A stretch of 64,000 bases of DNA from Paraglaciecola arctica BSs20135 (GCF_000314995.1 NZ_BAEO01000007.1:1-64000); one strand, 5' to 3'. Counted from the stretch's first letter, positions 8,591-17,859 are shown. Notes: generated by a model not told the origin, from the sequence alone. Numbers and translations: made by a program.

Positions 8591-10594
8591 TTGCGGCTCA
8601 ATAAACAGATATACAGGCTTACCTTAGTGGCTTTAACTCGAATAGACCAACACCTAAACCGCCCCGTTTTTTACCTTTCTTCATTATCCATTCTTGTCTT
8701 AGTGTTATTTGCACTGATAGCGCCACAAACAGCCGATGTCTATTTCACTGAATTACAAAGCACCATAGTTGAAAATGGTAGTTGGTTTTACGTGGTGACA
8801 GTGGGAGTCATACTGCTAACCGTTTTGTACGTTGGCTTCTCCAGTTTTGGTGAAATACGCCTTGGCCCCGATCACTGTAAACCTGACTATTCTTTGCCTA
8901 GTTGGCTCTCAATGTTATTTGCAGCGGGAATGGGAATTGGACTGATGTTTTTTGGTGTCGCCGAACCTGTGATGCATTTTTTATCCCCCCCAACAGCGAC
9001 CCCAGGTACAACCGAAGCCGTGCGCGAAGCCATGAAAATGACCTTTTTTCATTGGGGCTTACATGCTTGGGCAATCTATGCGGTAGTTGGACTAATATTG
9101 GCCTATTTTAGTTTTAGACTAAATTTGCCTCTCACATTACGCTCAGCTTTATACCCAATGATCGGTGATCGTATTTACGGCTGGGCAGGTCATACAGTGG
9201 ATATTCTTGCTGTTGTGAGTACTGTTTTTGGTATCGCTACTTCTCTTGGTTTAGGTGCTGCACAGATTAACTCAGGACTAAACTACCTATTTGGCATGGA
9301 AGAGTCTGTGCCTATGCAAATCTATTTGATGATTGGCATTATCGCAGTAGCAATTGTCTCAGTAGCGACTGGTTTAGATAAGGGCATTCGCCGTTTGTCA
9401 GAATTGAATATGATACTGGCTATTGCCTTACTGTTGTTCATTCTAATTTTGGGACCCACAGTGTTTTTACTTGCCGCGTATGTGCAAAACACTGGCGCAT
9501 ACCTGTCTGATATTGTGCGTAATACCTTTAATTTATTTGCCTACGACAAAACTGACTGGATTGGTGGTTGGACAATTTTTTATTGGGGCTGGTGGTTAGC
9601 ATGGGCACCTTTTGTTGGGCTTTTTATTGCGCGAATTTCACGAGGTCGCACCATTCGCGAGTTTGTGATTGGGGTGTTAGTGATCCCTACTGCCTTCACG
9701 TTATTCTGGATGACAGTGTTTGGTAACTCAGCGATAGATCTGATTTATACTCAAGGTGTCGATAAATTGGGAGACATGGTCAGTACTAATGCACCAGTAG
9801 CATTATTTGTCTTTTTAGAAAACTTTCCTTTCCAACAGTTCTTAAGTGGTATTGCAACCTTGATGGTAGTGGTGTTTTTTGTTACTTCTTGTGACTCTGG
9901 CGCTATGGTAGTGGATATGCTCTGTTCTCACGGAAGAAACGACACACCCATTTGGCAACGTATTTATTGGGCTGTAGGAGTGGGGCTTGTATCCGCTATT
10001 TTGCTAACTGCAGGGGGGTTAAATGCGTTACAAACCATGACCATAGCGACGGCTTTGCCCTTTGCTATTATATTGTTGATTTCTTTAGTCGGGCTGATAA
10101 AGGCATTACGTGTCGAAATCCATAAAAAAGCCAGTTTAGCGATGAACTTGCACCCTCATCCGTCTACAATCGATAGTGGTTGGGAACAACGACTTTCGAC
10201 TATTATTCAATTCCCTAACAAAACAGCGGTAAAACTATTTATTGATTCGGCAGTGCTTTCAGCGTTAGAGAGTGTTAGCAAAGAATTGGCCAATAATCAC
10301 GTTGAGTCAGAGATTGTTAATAAAAAAGAGATGTTAAGTTTGAATGTACAACACGGCAGTGAGTATTCTTTTGTATATGGGATAAAGTGTGAAAAATATC
10401 GCCAACCTAGTTATTCTCCAGATAACGAAGAATCTCATGAGAGTGCCGACGAACATACCTATTATCGGGCAGAGGTGCACCTTGCCGAAGGTGGCCAAGA
10501 TTACGATATTATGGGTTGGACGAAACAGGCAGTCATCAATGATGTGATTGATCAGTATCATAAACATCAACATTTTCTGCATCTCTTACGTTAA
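8591..10594 (+). CDS. BCCT family betaine/choline/carnitine transporter, BetT-like
   Basis: Sodium- or proton-coupled uptake of a quaternary ammonium compound across the inner membrane. Twelve hydrophobic segments are apparent, with the BCCT signatures GIGLMFFGVAEPVMHF and the tryptophan-rich WTIFYWGWWLAWAPFVG, then the ISRGRTIREF loop. At 667 residues it has a hydrophilic C-terminal domain of about 150 residues, as in E. coli BetT (677), which suggests a choline transporter with an osmotic regulatory tail. Start is TTG at 8591 after a GATAGG-like site; no better start exists. It is divergent from the TonB receptor. No betaine synthesis genes are nearby, so the substrate is unproven. Confidence 0.92.
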   Translation: MRLNKQIYRLTLVALTRIDQHLNRPVFYLSSLSILVLVLFALIAPQTADVYFTELQSTIVENGSWFYVVTVGVILLTVLYVGFSSFGEIRLGPDHCKPDYSLPSWLSMLFAAGMGIGLMFFGVAEPVMHFLSPPTATPGTTEAVREAMKMTFFHWGLHAWAIYAVVGLILAYFSFRLNLPLTLRSALYPMIGDRIYGWAGHTVDILAVVSTVFGIATSLGLGAAQINSGLNYLFGMEESVPMQIYLMIGIIAVAIVSVATGLDKGIRRLSELNMILAIALLLFILILGPTVFLLAAYVQNTGAYLSDIVRNTFNLFAYDKTDWIGGWTIFYWGWWLAWAPFVGLFIARISRGRTIREFVIGVLVIPTAFTLFWMTVFGNSAIDLIYTQGVDKLGDMVSTNAPVALFVFLENFPFQQFLSGIATLMVVVFFVTSCDSGAMVVDMLCSHGRNDTPIWQRIYWAVGVGLVSAILLTAGGLNALQTMTIATALPFAIILLISLVGLIKALRVEIHKKASLAMNLHPHPSTIDSGWEQRLSTIIQFPNKTAVKLFIDSAVLSALESVSKELANNHVESEIVNKKEMLSLNVQHGSEYSFVYGIKCEKYRQPSYSPDNEESHESADEHTYYRAEVHLAEGGQDYDIMGWTKQAVINDVIDQYHKHQHFLHLLR

Positions 10595-10731
10595 TATTTC
10601 GTTGATATTCAGTTTGGGTATTTAATATCAGATAATGAGTCAGAAAAAACGCTAGGTCCTTGTAGGTTTTCAGTATACTCAGGGTTGTATGGTTTTTTTG
10701 TAACCTAAGTAATTGAAAGTAAGGAATAAAC

Positions 10732-11943
10732 GTGCGTATTAAGTCGCCCCAAGGTATTTTGTCTTTAGACAGTATTTTACCCGAAGAACCTCTGTTGATG
10801 ATGGGGGCGGGGCCAGTACCTATTCCTGCCAGAGTGGCAGCTGCCAATGGTATAGTTATCAACCATTTGGGCGATACCATGGCGCAAATTATTGAACAAG
10901 TTAAGCTGATGTCGCGCTATGTATTTCAGACCGAAACTGGGCATATTTTAGGTGTGGCAGGGCCAGGCTCTGCTGCGATGGAAATGGCCGTGGCAAATTT
11001 GGTCGTACCGGGCAGCAAAGTACTCAGTGTATGTAACGGCTTTTTCAGTAACCGATTGGCCGAAATGGCTGAACGTGTTGAAGCCAATGTTGTGCGCTTG
11101 GTGGTTGAAGAAGGCCAAAGTGCCGATCCTGCTGTGGTAACCGAATATATTGCCCAACATAAACCGCAAGTATTAACCATAGTGCAAGGTGAAACCTCTA
11201 GTACCGTTTGTAATAATGAATTAGCCGCTATCGCCGCCGCTGCAAAAGCCCATAACTGTTTAGTGATTGTTGATGCTGTTTGTACTTTAAGTACCATGGA
11301 ATTTGATATGGACGAGTGGGGTATAGATGCGGTAATTACAGGTGGACAAAAGGGATTGTCTTGTATACCTGGGGTGTCCTTAATTGGTTTTTCCAGTAAA
11401 GCTTGGGAACATATTCAATCACGCTCAGATCAACTGCGGCATTGGTGCTTAGACGCTAAGTTGGCCGATCAATTCTGGTATAAAAAGTCTTATCATTATA
11501 CTGCGCCTGTCTCTGGCATTTTGGCTATCCATGAAGCCCTAAGATTAGTCTGTACCGAAACCCTTAAAGTGAGGTTTGACCGGCACTTGCGCAGTTCCAA
11601 AGCGTTGCAAGCAGGGATTGACGCTATGGGGCTAACTCTGCACGTTAAGCCCGCTGCCCGGTTAAATTCTGTTGTGGGTATTAATTTGCCTGATGGGGTT
11701 GAAGGTAAGCAGTTGCTAAGCACTATGTCTAATCGTTATAAAGTCGAAATATCCGGTTCCTTTGGTGCCAACATAGTACGAATTGGCCAAATGGGAGAGC
11801 AATGTCGAGCCCACAACTTGTTTCGTACTTTACATGCCTTTGGTGCCAGTTTTAACTTACTTGGCCAAAAACTCGATTTACCAGCAGGCATGGCCGCATT
11901 AGAAGGTTCATTAGATCGCCACGGTTTTGTGGATCAGATTTGA
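10732..11943 (+). CDS. Class V PLP-dependent aminotransferase (alanine/serine/ureidoglycine-glyoxylate type)
   Basis: A fold-type I PLP enzyme of the alanine-glyoxylate aminotransferase branch. The N-terminal MGAGPVPIPARV corresponds to the conserved GPgPv region. GVAGPGSAAME forms the phosphate-binding turn, IVDAVCTLS carries the PLP-pyridine aspartate, and GGQKGLSCIPG holds the Schiff-base lysine (about Lys207). The 403-residue length fits. GTG start at 10732 with AAGGAA upstream. Candidates are serine- or alanine-glyoxylate and (S)-ureidoglycine-glyoxylate aminotransferase; sequence alone does not separate them. It converges on the gntR-benE operon, so a shared purine or aromatic catabolic role is possible but unproven. 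Confidence 0.85.
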   Translation: MRIKSPQGILSLDSILPEEPLLMMGAGPVPIPARVAAANGIVINHLGDTMAQIIEQVKLMSRYVFQTETGHILGVAGPGSAAMEMAVANLVVPGSKVLSVCNGFFSNRLAEMAERVEANVVRLVVEEGQSADPAVVTEYIAQHKPQVLTIVQGETSSTVCNNELAAIAAAAKAHNCLVIVDAVCTLSTMEFDMDEWGIDAVITGGQKGLSCIPGVSLIGFSSKAWEHIQSRSDQLRHWCLDAKLADQFWYKKSYHYTAPVSGILAIHEALRLVCTETLKVRFDRHLRSSKALQAGIDAMGLTLHVKPAARLNSVVGINLPDGVEGKQLLSTMSNRYKVEISGSFGANIVRIGQMGEQCRAHNLFRTLHAFGASFNLLGQKLDLPAGMAALEGSLDRHGFVDQI

Positions 11944-11960
11944 CGCAATATTTGTAAAAG

Positions 11961-12608
11961 CTAAACAGGCATATTTTTCTGCAGGTAAGCGACTAACACC
12001 TCACCTGCTTTTGAAATATGTTGTTTTAAAATACCTTTAGCCCTACCTAGTTGTTTGGCTTTTATCGCGTCGAGTAGTTGATAATGTTCTTGCTGGCTGG
12101 TTTTTTCATAGTTAAGCTCAACTGAATGAAAGCCAATATAGCGTGAACATAGTTGATGTAAATTGGCTATATTGTTGAAAAGAGTCGGCCTTTTGGCTGC
12201 TTGATACAAACATGCATGGAACTGCCAATTTAAATCGCCATGTTGGGCAATGCTTAACTTTGGCTGGTCGAGTTGTTCTAATATATCAGTCGCTTGCCCC
12301 AAAATTTGGTGATTAAGTTTTGGCATAGCATGACTAAGGATTAGAGGCTCTAGATACATACGCATTATGTATAAATCTTCTGCCTCGGTGGCGCTTAATG
12401 GATGCACCATCACGCCACATTTTCCACTTTGCATTAGCCAACCTTCATTTTTTAATCGTTGCAGTACATCACGAATTGGAATACGGCTGACACCATAGTT
12501 AGAAGCGAGTTGTTGTTGTTTTATCGGACTCGATAATGGCAACTTATTATCACGGATATCTTGTTTTAACTGTTGATATAAGGCTTCTGAAGGTTGTTTG
12601 TCTGTCAT
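11961..12608 (-). CDS. GntR family transcriptional regulator (FCD subfamily)
   Basis: The N-terminal winged helix (LKQDIRDNKLPLSSPIKQQQLASNYGVSRIPIRDVLQRL) is typical GntR, with the recognition helix around SRIPIRDVL. The remaining roughly 140 residues are all-helical and fit an FCD ligand-binding domain, with spaced histidines (HGDLNWQFHACLY). The ATG at 12608 lies three bases after the benE stop, so the two genes form an operon. Two TTGTATACAA-like sites at the benE start make autoregulation of that operon the simplest model. Ligand unknown. Confidence 0.88.
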   Translation of the reverse strand: MTDKQPSEALYQQLKQDIRDNKLPLSSPIKQQQLASNYGVSRIPIRDVLQRLKNEGWLMQSGKCGVMVHPLSATEAEDLYIMRMYLEPLILSHAMPKLNHQILGQATDILEQLDQPKLSIAQHGDLNWQFHACLYQAAKRPTLFNNIANLHQLCSRYIGFHSVELNYEKTSQQEHYQLLDAIKAKQLGRAKGILKQHISKAGEVLVAYLQKNMPV

Positions 12609-12611
12609 AAA

Positions 12612-13790
12612 TTATGCTCTTGCAATACGGCTGATGGCAAGCGTGCCAAGCCCAATGGTGATGCCCCAAAATGCAGAAGCGATACCAAAAAAAGATACCC
12701 CAGAGGCAGTGACTAAAAAGGTGAGCAAGGCGGCATCACGATAGTCTGGGTGCTCAAAGGTCGATTGTAGGCTAGCACCAATAATGCCCAATAATGCCAA
12801 ACCTGCTAATGCAGAGATCATAGCAACAGGGAAAGCCGCGAATAAACTCACCACAGCTGCGCCACAAATGCCCGCTAATATATTAAAGACACCGGCGAAC
12901 ACACCGGCAATATATCGCTTATCTGGATCAGGGTGGGCTTCTTCGCTGGCACATATAGCCGCTGTGATGGCTGCTAAGTTTAAAGTGAAAGCCCCAAAAG
13001 GCGCGAACAAAACGTTTAAGCCACCAGTCCAACTTAGTATGGGGGATACTGGCGCTTGGTTATGACCAGTAGAGCGCAAAATCGCTATGCCAGGCACATT
13101 TTGTGACGTCATGGTTACAATAAATAACGGTAAACCTACACCTACTAATAAGCTCAAATTAAACTCTGGCCATGTCCACACTGGCATCGCGAGCGACCAC
13201 CTGACTTGCTGTAGATTGATTAGATCAAAGCTGTAGGCACATATAAACCCTGCAATTAGCACCGCAACTATTGCATAACGGGGTAACCACCTTTTGGCGA
13301 ATAGAAAAGTCACAAGCATGATCCCCACCATAAGCGGATCACTTTGTAGTGAAGTAAAAATATTCAAGCCAAATTGCACTAATATGCCAGCCAACATGGC
13401 CGACGCTATTGGCAAAGGGATACGTTTAGTTAAAGCGTCGAACCAACCAGACAATCCTGTTAGCAGGGTTAACACCCCAACAAATACAAAAATACCTATG
13501 GCTTCGCCAATACTATTACCACTGAGTGTAGTGGCCAGTAATGCAGCGCCCGGTGTCGACCAAGCAATGATAATAGGGCGTTTGTAATATAACGATAAGC
13601 CTAAACAGCCCAAACCCATACTTATTCCCAAGGCCCATATCCAAGAATCAATCATCTCTTGGCTAGCACCAGCGGCAATTGCGGCTTGATAGACAATCGC
13701 CCAAGCACTGGCATAACCTACCAACACTGCGATAAAACCTGCGCTGATGGCTGAGAAACTTAAGTCAGAAATAAACGTCTTGTGTTTCAT
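12612..13790 (-). CDS. BenE family benzoate/proton symporter-like permease
   Basis: A polytopic inner-membrane protein of about 392 residues with ten or more hydrophobic helices and BenE features (SAGFIAVLVGYASAWAIVYQAA near the start, PIIIAWSTPGAALL, and FGAFTLNLAAITAAICASEEAHPDPDKRY). The ATG at 13790 is preferred over the in-frame TTG at 13820, because the longer version would place the initiation region inside the operator-like palindromes. BenE members import benzoate by proton symport, but many homologs lie away from benzoate genes, as here, so the true substrate is open. Co-transcribed with the downstream gntR gene. Confidence 0.85.
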   Translation of the reverse strand: MKHKTFISDLSFSAISAGFIAVLVGYASAWAIVYQAAIAAGASQEMIDSWIWALGISMGLGCLGLSLYYKRPIIIAWSTPGAALLATTLSGNSIGEAIGIFVFVGVLTLLTGLSGWFDALTKRIPLPIASAMLAGILVQFGLNIFTSLQSDPLMVGIMLVTFLFAKRWLPRYAIVAVLIAGFICAYSFDLINLQQVRWSLAMPVWTWPEFNLSLLVGVGLPLFIVTMTSQNVPGIAILRSTGHNQAPVSPILSWTGGLNVLFAPFGAFTLNLAAITAAICASEEAHPDPDKRYIAGVFAGVFNILAGICGAAVVSLFAAFPVAMISALAGLALLGIIGASLQSTFEHPDYRDAALLTFLVTASGVSFFGIASAFWGITIGLGTLAISRIARA

Positions 13791-13792
13791 TT

Positions 13793-13820
13793 TTGTATTC
13801 AAATTAAAAAATGTATACAA
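13793..13820. promoter_or_regulatory. Pair of GntR-type operator sites at the benE start
   Basis: Two palindromes with centres 18 bp apart: TTGTATTCAA at 13793-13802 and ATGTATACAA at 13811-13820. Both are close to TTGTATACAA, a form typical of FCD-type GntR operators. They lie immediately upstream of the benE ATG at 13790, so bound protein would block initiation. The gntR gene in the same operon is the likely regulator. Confidence 0.6.
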
Positions 13821-13990
13821 AATTTAACATGTTATTACAAATACTTAAAATGAAAATAACTGGAGGGGTAAAGTATTGGTTTAATTGAGGTAAATAACTT
13901 GAACTCGGGTTAAGACGTGCCGCATCTTCTAAAGTAACTATAATAAAAACAATAGGTTAGAAGGTTACTATTTATTTGGTAGCTTATTTA

Positions 13991-14127
13991 ATGCATCCAG
14001 TGCCGATATTATTGTGTTTATCAAGGCGAGCTTGTGAAGCAATAGCCAGCTATTGAGAGCAAGTTCAACGAAGATAGGCGCAATAATAGCGGTGCTGGAC
14101 GGTATGGCTTATCCCGAATTCAGGTTA
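13991..14127 (+). repeat. Hairpin-forming dispersed repeat element, copy A
   Basis: This 390-bp gene-free stretch holds a structured repeat. The outer arms (about 13991-14025 and 14070-14105) are near-complementary (TCCAG, CCG, TATTATTG, TATC blocks). The inner part contains GAGCTTG/CAAGTTC and CAATAG-ccag-CTATTG pairings, so the whole element folds into one long stem. A related copy lies on the other strand at 34994-35117, and an end fragment at about 37801-37826. It is not coding. It resembles a MITE or REP-type element. Confidence 0.7.
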
Positions 14128-14178
14128 AATAATAACCATCGGCAATGCCATTCAGAACAGTGCCGACAGATTGGATTA

Positions 14179-15069
14179 TTACAGTGACAAAGTGGTTTTT
14201 ATCCAAGCAATGAAGTCATTGGTGACTTCATCTCGATTCGTTTCGTTAAAGAGTTCATGACGCGCTTCTAGATAGAATTTTTGCGTGATTTTTTCGAAAC
14301 CGTGTTTTTGGTATGCCGCCAGAAGACGTTGCACGCCTTTACTATTTTCGCCAACCGGATCGTCTGTACCACTGATTACATAAATGGCTTTGGTTTTATC
14401 CATTTCTTCAAGCGCCTCATCCGAGGCAATGATAGTCAAAGCATCTAACATGCCTTGCCAGCTTGCAACTGAGCATTCATAACCACAGAGTGGATCAGCA
14501 ATATATTTATCCACTTCACCTTGATCTCTGCTTAACCAGTCAAACTCAGTGCGATTGGGCTTAAATGCCTTGTTGAACGCTTTAAAGGTCATGGCGGCCA
14601 TAAGCGCACTGTGACCTTTTTTACCTAGCCGTAATTTTTCCAGTCGGATGATTAGTTGGGCTATCTTACCTAATGCACCAGGCGGTCCATTGCTGGCTGA
14701 TAAAGCTGCAGCAGTGATATTATCACCGTATTTTCGAAGGTAAGATTGGGTCAGAAATGAACCCATAGAATGGCCAAGCAAGATGATGGGCGTGTTTGCA
14801 TGTCGCTTGCGAATTTCAGCATTTAATAAATCAAGATCATCAACGGCTTTATTCCAGCTATCTTCATCAGCCATATGACCAAGTTGCTGACCTGATACTA
14901 TGGACCTCCCATGACCCCGGTGATCATTAGCATACACGGCAAAACCCTCGGCATTTAAATAAGCCGCCAAAGGTGCATACCTAGCTGCATGTTCTGCCAT
15001 ACCATGGGCGATTTGGATAACCGCTTTGGTATCACCTGCAGGAAGCCACTGATAACAGTGCAACTGCAA
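14179..15069 (-). CDS. Alpha/beta hydrolase, monoacylglycerol lipase/lysophospholipase type
   Basis: A serine hydrolase of the monoglyceride-lipase group (Hydrolase_4). The oxyanion segment HGMAEHAARY, the DHRGHGRS strand, the nucleophile elbow GHSMGS, the acid SGTDDPVG and the C-terminal histidine ARHELFNE are all present. No signal peptide is seen, so it is probably cytoplasmic. The first ordinary start is TTG at 15069, but upstream in-frame codons still encode family-like sequence (DSFKFNGVDTL), and the only strong Shine-Dalgarno (GGAGG, 15143-15147) precedes an in-frame ATC at 15135. The real protein is therefore probably about 22 residues longer; the TTG is kept here as a conservative boundary. 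Confidence 0.88.
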   Translation of the reverse strand: MQLHCYQWLPAGDTKAVIQIAHGMAEHAARYAPLAAYLNAEGFAVYANDHRGHGRSIVSGQQLGHMADEDSWNKAVDDLDLLNAEIRKRHANTPIILLGHSMGSFLTQSYLRKYGDNITAAALSASNGPPGALGKIAQLIIRLEKLRLGKKGHSALMAAMTFKAFNKAFKPNRTEFDWLSRDQGEVDKYIADPLCGYECSVASWQGMLDALTIIASDEALEEMDKTKAIYVISGTDDPVGENSKGVQRLLAAYQKHGFEKITQKFYLEARHELFNETNRDEVTNDFIAWIKTTLSL

Positions 15070-15135
15070 AGTATCTACGCCGTTAAATTTAAAACTATCG
15101 GGACACGCTGTGCCTAGGTCGTTGGTTGTATAGAT

Positions 15136-15584
15136 ATTATTTCCTCCATATCTAAATATACTTTAGGTATTGTAATATTTGGCTGACTCATTAAAGGTTG
15201 TCAGTCTTTTCTTTTTCCACTTATACCTGTGCTCATGACAATGGTGGTGATTACTCTGCTTTCATCCCTTATCTGGCTTGATATCAGAATACGTATATAG
15301 CGTTGCTCCGTCAATGGACCCACAAATTTAGGAAAATTCTTTTAACTTGTAACCCGAATTTTAATATCAAGTCCAATTTGTTAATATGACTACCTGTGTA
15401 TTTTGTGATTAGAAACCCAGTGGTGGCAGGATGTGTGGGACAAATAAACAAGAAAATATCCAGTAAAGCGTTAGCAAAATAGGCTGTGATGTGTCATTGT
15501 TTTAAGCTGTAATACCAGTTAGGATTATTAATATTCTGTTGTGTTATTAATGAGCCAGTTCGATACCATTAGGAATTCAATATA
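15136..15584. other. Intergenic region with no recognisable gene
   Basis: About 450 bases of AT-rich sequence between divergent hydrolase genes. It holds the GGAGG ribosome-binding site at 15143-15147 for the minus-strand lipase, and presumably promoters on both sides. No open frame with a plausible start, hairpin or repeat match was found. Confidence 0.5.
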
Positions 15585-16019
15585 GTGTCCACAAATTCAA
15601 AACAGCGCCTATATCAATTACATTTGGTTGGTAATGTATTGTGCGTAGAAATGAATAGTGTGTGGTCAAAAGGTACGGTTAAAAAAGTACTAGAAGATAC
15701 CCAAGAACTGGTCGATGGTATTAAACATCAACCATGGGCTGCAGTAGTTGATATTCGTAAGTGGATCATGCCAACCTTAGAAGCTTTTGCAGGCTTTCAG
15801 GCTATATATGATTGGTGTGCTGCCAACAACCAAACACACGAAGTCACTTTGTGCCGCTTTGAGGTGCAGAAAAATATTATTGGAGATGTATCTAACTACG
15901 ATACAGAGCATCAGTTGTATACTCAAAAGCCCGAGGATGCCGAGCAATGGCTAATTAACAAAGGTTTCACTTTTTCGTTGGAACAATGGCAGCAAGCTAA
16001 GCAACAAAATTCACATTGA
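15585..16019 (+). CDS. Conserved hypothetical protein, STAS/SpoIIAA-like size
   Basis: 144 residues, cytoplasmic, without signal or membrane segments. The alternation of strands and helices (LYQLHLVGNVLCVEMNSVWSKG, then WAAVVDIRKWIMPTLEAF) resembles SpoIIAA/STAS-like proteins of similar size, but I do not recognise a definite family. Start is GTG at 15585 with AGGA about ten bases upstream. The stop overlaps the TTG start of the next gene (TTGA, 16016-16019), so the two are translationally coupled and probably act together. Function unknown. Confidence 0.7.
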   Translation: MSTNSKQRLYQLHLVGNVLCVEMNSVWSKGTVKKVLEDTQELVDGIKHQPWAAVVDIRKWIMPTLEAFAGFQAIYDWCAANNQTHEVTLCRFEVQKNIIGDVSNYDTEHQLYTQKPEDAEQWLINKGFTFSLEQWQQAKQQNSH

Positions 16020-17023
16020 AAAACTGCATTCCATTATTGTTTGTTGTTTGCCTGTTAGCAGGCTGCGAGCAAGGGCGTTTTAATGACGACATTACCAAGG
16101 CCTATGGCCTGCCCGATAACAGTTCAGAATATCAAGACCTGATAACCCGCGAGCCTGAAAGCCTTAACAAATATGAACTCTATAATCGTGTACTCACTTT
16201 ATGGGACACTCCCTACCGAGAGTTAAAGCTGCCCACTTCCAACGGCACTACCCATATCATTGTATCTGGGCCTGCTGATGGTGAAGTACTCATATTACTG
16301 CATGGCATGAACGTGGACTCCACCATGTGGTATCCCAATGTTAAGGCGTTATCACAAAACTACAGGGTTTACGCCATCGATGACATTTTGGGACCGGGAA
16401 AATCAAAACTGGATCATGACGATGATTCACTGGAAATGGTGATCTCCTGGTATTTTGAAATATTTGACGCCCTTAAACTGGAAAAACCTATCCTTGCCGG
16501 CGCTTCACAAGGTGGTTGGATCGCCACCAATTTGGCACTGGCTAGACCCCAAAGGTTTAACAAATTGATACTGCTAAGTCCGGCTCAAACACTTACTTGG
16601 TTAGAACCTAGTGTTGATATATTGTCCAACTTATTATTTTCATTAAATCCACAACGTGAAGGGTTACGGAATAACTTAGCCACTCTGTCGAGCAATGTAG
16701 ACGGCATTGAGCAAATGTATATTGATCAGTTTTTCAGAACTATCACAACCGCATCCACCTCTCCTTTGCTAATGGATATGAAACCCTTTGACGACGAACA
16801 ATTGTCAGCACTTACTATGCCTGTGTTATTCCTAGCCGGTGATAATGATATGTTTAATAATCAGGATAGTGTCGACCGAGCGATAAAAATCATGCCCTGC
16901 GTTCAAGCTGAAATCATTTCCAACAGTGGGCACTTTATTAGTGTGGATCAAGCGGAGCTAGTAAATGGGAAAATAATAGAGTTTGTTGCCAAGAGAAATA
17001 ATAAGCAGACTACAGAGTGTTAA
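16016..17023 (+). CDS. Lipoprotein alpha/beta hydrolase
   Basis: A lipoprotein signal (MKNCIPLLFVVCLLAGCEQG, lipobox LAGC) puts the mature enzyme in the periplasm, anchored to membrane. The alpha/beta-hydrolase features follow in order: LLHGMNVDSTMWYP (oxyanion loop), GASQGG (nucleophile serine), LAGDNDMF (acid) and NSGHFISVDQ (catalytic histidine). 335 residues. TTG start overlaps the preceding stop by four bases, indicating a two-gene operon with the 144-residue hypothetical protein. Substrate not predictable; an esterase or an epoxide/haloalkane-type hydrolase are alternatives. Confidence 0.87.
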   Translation: MKNCIPLLFVVCLLAGCEQGRFNDDITKAYGLPDNSSEYQDLITREPESLNKYELYNRVLTLWDTPYRELKLPTSNGTTHIIVSGPADGEVLILLHGMNVDSTMWYPNVKALSQNYRVYAIDDILGPGKSKLDHDDDSLEMVISWYFEIFDALKLEKPILAGASQGGWIATNLALARPQRFNKLILLSPAQTLTWLEPSVDILSNLLFSLNPQREGLRNNLATLSSNVDGIEQMYIDQFFRTITTASTSPLLMDMKPFDDEQLSALTMPVLFLAGDNDMFNNQDSVDRAIKIMPCVQAEIISNSGHFISVDQAELVNGKIIEFVAKRNNKQTTEC

Positions 17024-17064
17024 AGGTCGTTGTGATTGTTAGCTGCATCCAGCTAAATCACCGT

Positions 17065-17859
17065 TTAGGAGGCAGACTTTTTTCTTTGATATAGATAGAT
17101 TTCAACCAATAAAACGCCCAAAACAAACAAAAATATCTTAAGGAATGGTGTTATTTGATCGACAGTAAACGGTGTGATTTTGTCAGCCAGATCAAATGCC
17201 CAAATTCCATCAGCATATCTAGATTTTTCTCCGAATAAAGCCTGAATTAAATTGGCACCTGCATGAAAGCCTATTGGCACAGCCAGGCCTTTTGACCAAT
17301 AGGCTAAGACTGCATACAAAAGACCCCAAACGGCTGGTCCTGTGATGCTATCAAAGGCAAATCCATGATAAAGACCAAAAGCTAGTGAGGTTAGATAAAT
17401 AGCGCCTCTTGGGCCAATGATTGTTTCCAATTTTTTAAGGGCATAACCTCTAAAGGCAATTTCCTCCATGGCCGCAAGCATAAGCAAGGATAGCAAAGAT
17501 AGCAGGATAATATTGATAACAGATTTAACATGTATGTCGACAATAATCACAGGCGTCAGCCAAAGATATACAAGATAAAAACAACCAAAAAACGTCATTC
17601 CTGTCACTAGGCTAAGGATCAAGCGAATCAGTGAGCCTGCATTAAAGTTCAACCCCATATCCACAAAGTTTAGCTTGTCATATTTTAGGAATAAAAAGGT
17701 TACACCCAGCAAGCCAATGCTGACACTGCCGCCTATGCTAGCTCCGTATAGCCAATTCACAGAGTTAGGGATCAATGTCCCTATGCCATTCATCAAAATT
17801 TCAAATAAAATCCAAAACAACAAAACCTTGGCAATGTTGAGTATGTTGGCTTTTATCAT
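17065..17859 (-). CDS. CPBP family intramembrane glutamic endopeptidase (CAAX/Abi)
   Basis: A membrane protein with about seven or eight hydrophobic helices. The catalytic signature EExxxR is visible in MEEIAFRGYALKKLE, and the later motif histidines in LYHGFAFD and GFHAGANL, so all four CPBP motifs are intact. I prefer ATG at 17859, which has GGAG six bases upstream, over the in-frame start at 17886 (nine extra residues). CPBP proteases in bacteria process prenylated or small peptides, some for bacteriocin immunity; no bacteriocin gene is near. It converges with the lipoprotein hydrolase and stands alone. Confidence 0.87.
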   Translation of the reverse strand: MIKANILNIAKVLLFWILFEILMNGIGTLIPNSVNWLYGASIGGSVSIGLLGVTFLFLKYDKLNFVDMGLNFNAGSLIRLILSLVTGMTFFGCFYLVYLWLTPVIIVDIHVKSVINIILLSLLSLLMLAAMEEIAFRGYALKKLETIIGPRGAIYLTSLAFGLYHGFAFDSITGPAVWGLLYAVLAYWSKGLAVPIGFHAGANLIQALFGEKSRYADGIWAFDLADKITPFTVDQITPFLKIFLFVLGVLLVEIYLYQRKKSAS

